Assembly: GCF_020520425.1 (NCBI RefSeq)
Contig: NC_079488.1
Span: 4,999,747 to 5,063,746, forward strand
Direction of reading: 5' to 3'
Length of the DNA: 64,000 bases
DNA from: Spinacia oleracea
Lineage: Eukaryota; Streptophyta; Magnoliopsida; Caryophyllales; Amaranthaceae
Shown here: positions 56,117 to 64,000 of the stretch, in pieces
How the letters are laid out: each line of letters starts with the position of its first letter
Position numbering within the stretch: position 1 is the first letter of the stretch
Made by a program: the position numbers and the translations under genes
Notes under the pieces: model-generated
The model's database searches: none
Seen by the model: the letters and a program-made list of their open reading frames with translations, nothing else
Told to the model about the DNA's origin: nothing

Positions 56117-57499
56117 TGAAGGAAATAATGCCCTTGGTCCAAGTATGCATTCTATGATAAGTCTAATAAATGCGGTTCAGTATTAATTAACAAGTTAATA
56201 ATTCAGTGAGATCAAGTGAGCTGAATGCCTAGCTAGAGGCCGCTTCAGTTCAAGTGGAATTAATGATATTAATCCACAGCTTACTCTTGACTGAACCCGT
56301 AGGGTCACACAAATAGTACGTAAACGGATCAAGTATTTAATGGCATTAAATACTCCATCTATGAATATTCGGAATCGACGGATCTTGGTTTCAGTGGGAG
56401 CTGAGATCGTCACAGGCAAGGAATGAATACTCCGGAAACGATGATATTGCCGGAAACGGAAATATGGATCGTATCGGAAATATAAATATTATCCAAGTCG
56501 TAGATGTTGCCGGAAACGGAAACATGGTACGTATCGGAAAATATTATCGGAAATAGAAATATTGCCAGAATCGGAAATATTGCCGGAAACGGAAATATTG
56601 TCAGAATCGGAAATATTATCGGAATCAGAAAATAATTCCGGAAACGGAAATATTAAATATTTGTTCGAAACGTTCCGGAATCGGAAATGTTAAATATTGT
56701 TCGTATCCGAAATGAATTCCGGAATCAGAAATTTAATCGGAAGCGTATCGTACGAATAAGCATCGGACGAGGCCTGCCGGACGAGGGCCCAGCTCGAAGC
56801 CAGGCCATCGCCCAGCAAGCCAAACGCGCGCCACAAGCCCAGCCAAGGCAGCGCCCAGGCCTACCGCAAGGCAGGCCCAGCGCGCGCCAAGGCCGCGGCT
56901 GCGTGGGCCTCGCTGCGTGGGCTGCTGCTCGCACGCACGCGCATGGGCGGCCCATCGTGGCTGCCGTGTGTGTGTGTGTGAGTTTGTGTTCATGCACGAT
57001 TCCTAAAACGTGCAGAGTTCGGTTAATGATTAAATTCCTAATTCTATTTGATAAATTAATTAATTAGAGTTCTTGTAGGATTCTAAGTTTAATTAATTCG
57101 TATCCTAATAGGATTCCAATTCTCTTTCCATACCCCTATAAATATGTGGCCTGGGTTCACAATTTATAACGAGTTTTCAAGTATTCAAAGTGAGTTTTTG
57201 AGAGAAAAATTCAATCACACATCTTGCTCAAAAGTGCCGAAAATTCTAGTACCTTAAGGGCGATTCTAGTTGATCAATCTTAAGGCGGATCCGGACGTGC
57301 TGTGGACTATCTACGGAGGGACGACACTTGGAGTCCTAAAGACTTGTTCTTGCTCGGTTCGGGCGCAGCTAGGGAGGGCACGCAACAAAGAGTATGCGTC
57401 TAAATTATGCTATATGATTATGTGTAAATAATATGTATTCCTGGGTTAATGGTTGTTTCCGCATGATTTATGTAATATCATATGTATCATAACCTAACA
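56117..57499 (+). repeat. Right LTR of the outer element, shared with the truncated third copy
   Basis: 1383 bp, TATA box at 57137-57144. It belongs to the same subfamily as 36545-37935. Its right side continues into a primer binding site and leader, so it serves as 3' LTR of one copy and 5' LTR of the next. Confidence 0.93.
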
Positions 57500-58681
57500 G
57501 TGGTATCACGAGCCCCTTATTATTTTCATAATCTAATTTGCATGAACATGGTTAAATATTACAAATTTGCAAGAATTAAAAGGGGTGATTAATTTTCGTA
57601 ATTGTTAATTAATTGCAAATTGCGTTTATTTAATTATACGTACGCAGTTTTTCGGCAGTTTCTTCGTTACTCATCCAAATCGAGTGATTTTTGTGTCAAT
57701 TCCGCATGTAAAAGGCATTCTAAAATTTTGACAAAAAAAGTTTTTTTCTGCCGAACCCAGAATTCTCAAATTCGAAGCCTAACTATGACTTTTCGAAGGT
57801 TTTAGTTTTTCGAATGCAAAATTTCGTAAATTTAAGATGTTAAATTAAATATTTGCGATTCTTGTTGATAAATCTTGAATTTTTGATTGACCTACTGTAT
57901 ATGTTTAACAAGTTTGAATGCCTAGCCTTGTTAATTATGCAATCTAATTTGTAATTATGATTAATTTGTTGAAAATTAGAATAATTTAGAATTAATTTGA
58001 TTTTCATAATTAATTATAATTTAATTAGAAACCTATGATTAAAAACCACCATAAAAATTGTAAATTTATGATAAAATTTTAAATTTTTATGACCTAGACT
58101 TGAATCCATAACAATCGGAAATCAATTGAATAATAAATTTTCGATTTTTCGCCCTAAAATTATGAAATTAATATTATTTATTAATTTGTCATTAATTTTA
58201 AAAATAAATTTTAAATTTTTATGCGATTCGTTCATATAACTTGCACGCACAAAGCAATGGACGCTTCGTGTTACCCTTAAGGGGTGTTGTATAGTGCGGG
58301 CATGCGACGACGAGCAAGGGAGCTCGTCGCCCGTGCGGCACCAATGCAATGAGCAAGGCATGGTGCACGAGCACAAGGCAGCAGCCCTGCCTTGTGTCGT
58401 GGGCCACGAGCTATGAACAAATGGGCATGGGCGAAAGGCAAGCCAAGGCAGTCGCGTGTGGGCAGCAAGCGAGCTGCGCCACAACGCGCACTGCCTCGCG
58501 CAAGAGCGCGCAGCCTCACGCGCAGCGAGCGCAAGCTCGCGTGCCACGAGCGCTGCGCCCAGCGTTGCTCGCGCGCACAGCGAGCGATGTCGCGCGCCCA
58601 GCGAGCGATGGCTCGCGCGCACAGCGAGCTATGGAGCGCGCGCAGCGAGCGCTGGCGAGCGCGCACTGCGAGCGATGGCTC
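57500..58681 (+). mobile_element. Truncated third copy: leader only
   Basis: Starts with the same primer binding site variant as the left outer LTR (tggtatcacgagcc) and follows 37936-39185 closely. It ends abruptly at 58681 within the GC-rich block. Its hairpin array (about 58576-58645) has only three units against six at 39013. The junction at 58682 (ccgttagcgtg) shows no LTR or target duplication. Confidence 0.9.
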
Positions 58682-60005
58682 CGTTAGCGTGAATTTACTT
58701 TTTTACCCTTCCTCAACAATTTTCTCTACTAATCCTAATATTAGCACCTAATTAAATCAATTAAACCCCTAAAAAATTAAGTAACTATTATCTAAAAAAA
58801 TTAAGCCCCTAAAAATCTAATTAACTATTAAAAAAACAAAAAAAACAAAAACAAATTGACCCAAAAATATGAAGTTGCTTGCTTCTTCATTCGTCTTCAC
58901 CACGCCACCATCATCTCCCAAAAAACTTCCTGCAAATTCAGATATTGCTTTGATGGTGGTGCTTGGTTCTGCAAATTCGTCTTCACCACGTCATTTTACC
59001 CCGCCCTTTTTCCTTCTCATTCTCGCCCAATTTCTCTCTCATGTTCTTCACCATCATTATCATCACAAAACCCAACCATTAAAACCAACCAAAATCAGTC
59101 TTTTTCTTCTTCCACCACCACCATCATCTCTACAATCTATTGCAAACCCAGATTATTTCAAACCCAAATTATTGCAAGAAAATCTAAATTGTTGCAAACC
59201 GCAAACAAATTGAAAATCCAGATAAATCACAAAGCATCAAAACCATCAAAATAAATCAAATTTGGAGAGAGAGAAAGACTATGGTGAGGAGACCCAAATG
59301 GCTCCCAGAACCACCACAAACGCCTAGAATCCGTGGACGAGATTGCTACGATTTTTTCGGGGTTTAGCTTTAAATTAGAGGGTTTTTTTTGAGATCTTGT
59401 TGCAAATGTTTTTGGTGATATAATCGTTGATTTTTTGCTGATTTTTCTGGGATGTAAAGGTTGATTTTCTGGATTTAAGAAAGAAAAGGAGAAGAGAAGA
59501 TGAAGGGTTCCTCGGTGGTTGTGGGTGGCGATGGAGTTCACAGATTTGGAAGGAGGAGAGAGAAAAGAGCAAAGATGATGGATTTGGAGGACTAGCAGAG
59601 GGAGAGAGAAAGGAGCAGAGATGATGAAGTTTGGAGGATTGGTTTGCAGACTCCCTGGGAAGAAGGAAGAAGGAAGAAGAAGGAGACAGAACAAAGAAAC
59701 GGAAAGAGAAAGAAAAAAAAGGAAAACAAAAAAAATAAAAAATATTAACGGATACTTAACGGAATGGACGGAAAATGCTCATTAAGGGCATTTTGTGTTA
59801 TTTTTTAAAACCTCGGGGGTATTTGGTGCATTCTGAAAAGTTTAGGGGTATTTGGTGCATTAAAGCAAACCTCGGGGGCATTTCATGAAAAATCCGTTTT
59901 TTTTAAGGAACCATGCAAACAAATTCAGGAAAAAAACAAATTTTATTTTTTATTTTTTCTTGAAAAATGTTTTTCGCCAAACCATACACAATCTACCTTT
60001 AGATT
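58682..60005. other. Unassigned repetitive segment, no supported gene
   Basis: Contains several overlapping frames (58856-59254, 59227-59694 minus) of low-complexity Ser/Pro/Leu sequence with no domain. The stretch 59260-59700 is purine-rich with repeated 'ggagagagagaaaggagcag' phrases, and 59815-59890 has three copies of a 'ggg.tatttggtgcatt' phrase about 30 bp apart. It looks like a non-coding transposable element, but its ends could not be fixed. Confidence 0.4.
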
Positions 60006-60096
60006 TTGCATTAGGTCATTAGTCATTAGTGATTAGTCATTTTCCATGAAATTGCATTAGGTCATTAGTCATTAGTGATTAGTCATTTTCCATTAA
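60006..60096. repeat. 46-bp tandem duplication
   Basis: Two copies beginning ttgcattaggtcattagtc at 60006 and 60052; 42 bases are identical. Within each unit 'gtcattagt' is itself repeated. Confidence 0.95.
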
Positions 60097-60804
60097 TACA
60101 ACAACTTGGTAAACTTACCAACAAGAACTAATTATTACATTCATCTTTTAAAATGCATAAATGGGTTAAAATAAAACGAAAATGATAAAGGTCGTAACAT
60201 GCGACTTTTAAGCTGTGTCACAATGATGACATGACATGCTTATATGTCATGATTCAAATTGGAAATTAAAATATTTAACTTATATATAATCTATTATACA
60301 TGTTACAAAAAAAATAGAAAAATCTTAATATTCTAATTTGTTTCATTTTTTATAACGAATACCTTATTTATATATTTTCATAGTAAAAATATTGCATTGA
60401 TAGTAAAAATATTCTGATGATGTGTAGTTTATGTATTGCGACAACTAAATGTTGTTGCAATTTGCGACTTTTATCATCACCCAATATAAAATAAAAAGGG
60501 AAAAGAAGAAAGGTAAGAAAAGATTGGTACAACAAAACATAGTTGAGCAACCTAGTAAATAGTAAAGTGAAACAAACAAACGACGGTTGTCATGTAAATC
60601 TAACAACCTAAGAATTAAGTTGTTAACTTCGCACATGAAGTTTTGACAACTTACCAACAGTTGGTTCGATCAGGGGGCTCAGTTGAGATTCGCCAGCTAG
60701 ATGTGTGTTTGTTAGAAGTCGTTTCTTTGGGCCCCATTTCTATCCTAATGCCACACTAATTGATTGAGTACTAATGAGGTCAATGCCTATTTTGTCTAAT
60801 TGTC
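60097..60804. other. Intergenic, nothing recognised
   Basis: AT-rich. The short minus-strand frames 60368-60550 and 60445-60657 have no recognisable content. Confidence 0.5.
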
Positions 60805-60807
60805 TAA

Positions 60808-61659
60808 GGCCCTTTTCCGCAAATGTAACGGTTAACGGTTGAGTAGCGGGTAGCGATTAACTGTTAAATAACGGGTAATCAATATGAGTGTTCGGTGAAA
60901 GTAGCGGTTGATGTTGTAAAATAAAATAAACGCTGAAATATTATTTAAAACTTTACTATAAGTTTGTCAAACGTTACCCACTACCTTAAAAGCTAATAAT
61001 TCAGTGCGTCTTCTATGTGACCAGCAACACCATCAACTTGATGGTGTGACGCACAAAGCTATTATGGAGAAGATTATTAACTGGTGTTACTTGACTTTTT
61101 GTGCTGTTGTTACTTATACATTGTATTGGTTGTTACTTTTCTTGTTTTACTGCAGTTTCTTCAATTTCATGTAAGAGGTTTTTTGTATAGAAACGTTACT
61201 TGACTTTCTATGTTGGTAGTACTTATACACTATATTCGATGTTACTTTTCTAATTTTATTGCAGTTTCATGTTAGAGGTTACTTGTATACACTGGTGTTA
61301 TGTGAATTTATATGGTGGTGCATGTTACACTGTTACTTATACATTATATTCGTTGTTACTTTTTTTTTTGTTTTATTACAGTTTCATGTTATAAGTTCCT
61401 TGTATAGACTGGTGTTACTTTATTTTCTATGTTGGTGTTACTTTTAGATTCCGTTAACCAGCGTGTTGGGCTTTAAACCACTAGGCTTATTTATAAGTGT
61501 GAACACCAATCTATACAAGGAACATATAACGCTGCTGCAGAACACATATAACGCTACCGCTAATTGCTACCTTGCCAAACACTTACAGGTTTTACAAGTA
61601 GTTTCTTGACTAGGTCAAAACGCTACCCGCTACCTTAAACGCAACCGCAGAACACACCC
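60808..61659. mobile_element. TAA-flanked non-autonomous DNA element, 852 bp
   Basis: TAA at 60805-60807 and 61660-61662. Ends GGCCCTTTTCCGCAAATG and, from the right, GGGTGTGTTCTGCGGTTGCG; further in, 'gtagcgggtagcg' appears inverted on both sides. The ends are typical of the Tourist-like set in this window. The interior holds a minisatellite (61080-61450) and a hairpin (accatcaacttgatggt, about 61031). No transposase is present. Confidence 0.7.
61080..61450. repeat. Minisatellite inside the 852-bp element, about 3.4 units of 100-120 bp
   Basis: Units start near 61081, 61191, 61289 and 61408 with 'actggtgttacttgact' or a variant, and share 'acttatacat.gtatt', 'tttta.tgcagtttc' and 'cttgtatag' phrases. 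Identity between units is moderate. The short frame here (61259-61447) is repeat translation. Confidence 0.75.
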
Positions 61660-62009
61660 TAACACGGAGTAATATAATTGGTAAATGTCAATTTTTTTTA
61701 AACTTGGTAACATTTTTTATAATCAAATTAATATATTGCTAAAAAGTCATACAACATTTATGTAAAAAAATTAAATCTAACAAATACATAACAATCAAGT
61801 CAAATTAAAAACTTCCTTTCGCCATAGTTATGATCGTAATATATCGAACATTTTGTATACTCTCTTTTATATCGCTGTGATTTACAATTTTCTTCGACAA
61901 GAGAATATATAGATCTGTTGTAGCAGTGGTAAATATGATTTCCGCCTGATTCGTAGTCGAAAATTTGACCTTCTTTTCGATCTAGCACAAATCTTTCACC
62001 AAAGAAATA

Positions 62010-62627
62010 TATATTTTTTTGACGGGTAAGGGAAATTTTCATTAAAAAAAAGCCACACGGCATCTACAATCAAAATTTTCCATAAACAAGAACAAGAACA
62101 AATCTAAAATACAATAACAAATTCTTTTTTCCAAATAACTAAATGACCAAATACCGAAGAACGGCTCCGGAACCATGGTATATGTGTAACCATGAAATAA
62201 CTTCGATGTCAAAGCATCTTTTCGTTGTATTGAGGACCTCGTTATAAACGTTATAGTCATCTTGAAAATTGAATCTGCTTCATATCCCGGATTGATCTTG
62301 ATCTTTAAAGTGCATACATCATATAAACAGCACAATTTCCACCATGAAATACACAAACAACACCCCTCGACTCGATACTCACACAAAAGCAGAAAACCTT
62401 TCAAAAAGAAAGGAGAAAAAACCCTGTCTTTCAAGGGAGAATCGTTCTTCTCTGGAGGAGGACGCATTATTAAACCTACAAAAATAAAACTAAAGGAAAG
62501 AACACAAGAAAACAAAGCAATTGGGGCTTTTCACCGGTAAAAACCGATGGAAGCCCCTCAAAAATTACCAATGGAGGCTAGGGTTTGGAGGAGAGAGAGA
62601 GAGGAGAGCCGTGGAGAGGAGAACTAC
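62010..62627 (-). mobile_element. Short LINE-like insertion, 618 bp, with exact 13-bp target duplication
   Basis: The 13-bp duplication caccaaagaaata occurs at 61997-62009 and 62628-62640. Read on the minus strand the 5' end is a CT-rich leader (about 62581-62627) containing ccaaaccctagcctcc, and the 3' end reads gaaaatttcccttacccgtc before an A tail, a phrase I associate with plant L1-type LINE 3' ends. A frame from the ATG near 62473 (MRPPPEKNDSPLKDR) stops after about 55 codons and has no domain. There is no reverse transcriptase, so this is an internally deleted or non-autonomous LINE derivative. Confidence 0.7.
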
Positions 62628-62640
62628 ACCAAAGAAATAA

Positions 62641-63354
62641 CATGAACTAAAATAAATACAAAAACTTAACTAGAATCAAACCCATCATAGGGGTACTTAT
62701 TACACTGAAAATATGTAGTTTTATTGAAATCAAACATTACAAAAAAACATAATTGAAGAGAAAGGATCGGGAATAGCCAAATTATTTCGAATAAATTTGG
62801 CTATTTTAAATCTAAAAAACCCTAAATTTTATAAACCCTAAAAGAAAAAGAGAAGAGAGATTGCTGTCGTCGTGGTGGTGTCGTAGAATCAAAGGGAATT
62901 GATTAATTATTCTTAATAATTAATTAATACATTGAAATTTGAATGTATGCATATAGGAAATATAGGGGATAATGTTAATTTGTAGATGATGGAAGCACAC
63001 TCATAATTGCACGTAGTGATCACACTGCAAGAGAGTGATGTTATTAGTTAGGTACACATTACACTTCATTAATCACTATTATTGCTTACGATATTTCAAT
63101 TATCCCTTCACTTCCAAGTACTTTTTTCCCCCTCTGTTTTATAAGGAAATTCCCGAGTTTATTGACGTAAATGACATGGAAAAATTAGACATAATTTACA
63201 TCTTAAAATTACCATTGACAAAACAAACATAATCAAAATTCGAAGAGCCTCCTATGAATATGTTCTTTTTCTTATGTATTAGAAATAGTTTTCTTCAAAT
63301 GTAAATAGTGTCAAAAGTTTAAACCGAAACATCATATTATGGAACGGAGAGAGT
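62641..63354. other. Intergenic, nothing recognised
   Basis: AT-rich. The frame at 63035-63232 has no recognisable domain. Confidence 0.5.
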
Positions 63355-63368
63355 AGTTGTGTATGATT

Positions 63369-63552
63369 TTTCTTTTGGTTCTACTACGAGTAGTTCACAC
63401 CGCCTTCGGCGAGTGGACTAATCTCCTGGGGAGTTTGTATCATTGTATGTGTACCTCGATGGACATCATCCCCACAACTGAGGTTTGTTCCATACTCAAG
63501 GCTTGAACTCGAGACCTTAGTTAAGAGACCATTAACCACTAATGTCAATCGC
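63369..63552 (-). mobile_element. tRNA-derived SINE, copy 1
   Basis: On the minus strand a degenerate A box (tagtggttaatgg) lies near the head, followed by B box gttcaagcc (63508-63500) and an A-rich tail. A 14-bp duplication agttgtgtatgatt (63355-63368) is matched on the other side by agttgtatat (63553-63562), whose last four bases were displaced to 63732-63735 by the insertion of SINE copy 2. Confidence 0.65.
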
Positions 63553-63562
63553 AGTTGTATAT

Positions 63563-63713
63563 TTTTTGGTGTTAGCACCCGATTCACCCTTAGGGCTAAT
63601 CCGGATTCGGGGCGAGTTCTGGGTGAATAGGTTCCAGTCCCCTCCCAATTGTTGTTGCGGGTGATCGAACACAAGTTCAACCCCAATCACCACTAAACCA
63701 ATAGGCAATTGGT
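63563..63713 (-). mobile_element. tRNA-derived SINE, copy 2, nested beside copy 1
   Basis: The 151-bp body ends in an A tail (T run at 63563-63567 on the plus strand). An 18-bp duplication tcaatcgcagttgtatat (63545-63562) and tcaatcccagatgtatat (63714-63731) differs at two positions. A near B box (gttcgatca) lies at 63670-63662. It belongs to a different SINE family from copy 1, with the phrase 'cgccccgaatccggatt' in its body. Confidence 0.75.
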
Positions 63714-63735
63714 TCAATCCCAGATGTATATGATT

Positions 63736-64000
63736 GTATTTGTTAATGTTGAATCGAGATGCATTACACCATTTTACATTAATTATTAGCATGTGGAGTA
63801 ACACCAAAACCTACCAAAAAAAGAAATAGAAAGACACAAATTAGCCGTAGACGACATATATAACCGGATTTATGTATATAAAGTGACAACTTTTCTTACA
63901 ACTCAAAAAAAGTGACAACTTTTCTTGTTAATATATCATATTTTTTTTTGCTAATAGACATAATAATGTTGGTGAAATAATATAACTAATCCCTACGACT
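63736..64000. other. Window end, nothing recognised
   Basis: AT-rich. A 17-bp phrase 'aaaagtgacaacttttc' is repeated twice near 63876-63925. Confidence 0.5.

Larger units (their letters stand above)
36545..57499 (+). mobile_element. Outer Ty1/copia element, split by a nested copy
   Basis: Left LTR 36545-37935, then a 2.86-kb leader, gag from 40795, pol up to 42914, an inserted second element (42915-53397), the rest of pol (53403-55248), an 870-bp 3' untranslated part, the polypurine tract aagtgggagac (56106-56116), and right LTR 56117-57499. A primer binding site tggtatcacgagcc starts at 37937; it has one extra base compared with the nested copy (tggtatcagagcc). Apart from the insertion, no stop or frameshift was seen in gag-pol. 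No target duplication can be scored, because the right LTR is followed by more element sequence. Lineage within copia is not assigned; LTRs of about 1.4 kb and a long leader exclude the short-LTR types. Confidence 0.93.

Noticed and set aside
59260-59700. Minus-strand frame of 155 codons (59227-59694)
   Set aside because: Low-complexity Ser/Pro/Leu translation of a purine-rich repeat, without domain or splice support.
62042-62515. A 157-codon minus-strand frame
   Set aside because: It lies wholly inside the 618-bp LINE-like insertion; its upstream half is leader sequence and it has no domain.

Overview
The window is plant nuclear DNA. It has GT-AG introns in AT-rich sequence, a nuclear-type tRNA-Leu(CAA), Ty1/copia and Tat/Ogre-like Ty3/gypsy LTR retrotransposons, TAA-flanked Tourist-like MITEs, tRNA-derived SINEs and L1-type LINE debris. 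The repeat types would suit Caryophyllales (spinach/beet relatives), but that is inference from general familiarity, not a sequence match.

Layout. 1-12.7 kb is repeat-dominated: the end of a copia LTR on the minus strand (1-415), the 3' non-coding part and probable 3' LTR of a Tat/Ogre-like gypsy element (416-5522), a decayed copia fragment (5523-6118), a MITE, and one complete copia element (7633-12722, minus strand) with a perfect 5-bp target duplication, near-identical LTRs and two nonsense codons in pol. 12.7-17.6 kb is intergenic, with Helitron-like 3' ends, MITEs, the tRNA gene and a solo LTR.

17.6-31.2 kb is the genic core. Gene B (17653-23531, minus, 11 coding exons, 880 aa) could be assembled exon by exon. 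It encodes an N-terminal C2-like domain, a long low-complexity region with nine degenerate repeats inside one 1.74-kb exon, and a short hydrophobic C-terminal tail anchor. Gene A (24754-28734, minus, 2 exons, 170 aa) encodes a small protein with an N-terminal membrane segment and a conserved charged C-terminus; its 3.5-kb intron carries an antisense LINE fragment. Gene C (30204-31208, plus, intronless) is a zinc-ribbon/RING-H2 E3 ubiquitin ligase. Genes A and B lie in the same orientation about 1.2 kb apart; nothing in the sequence shows that the three genes act together.

31.2-36.5 kb holds solo LTRs, SINEs, a degenerate GC-rich repeat and MITEs. 36.5-58.7 kb is one retrotransposon complex of a single copia family: an outer element (LTRs 36545-37935 and 56117-57499) with a second copy inserted inside its pol gene (42915-53397, GGTGT target duplication), and the right-hand outer LTR followed by a third, truncated leader (57500-58681). 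This implies unequal recombination. All copies carry a GC-rich leader with a variable array of 21-23 bp hairpin-forming units.

58.7-64 kb has no recognisable gene. It contains a short tandem duplication, an 852-bp TAA-flanked DNA element with an internal minisatellite, a 618-bp LINE-like insertion with an exact 13-bp target duplication, and two SINEs, one inserted in the flanking duplication of the other.

No CRISPR, prokaryotic operon or clearly new defence-like system was seen. The observations most worth following are the repeat expansion and possible anchor-less isoform of gene B, the hairpin array and tandem/nested structure of the copia family, and the short LINE-derived element. All comparisons were made by eye.
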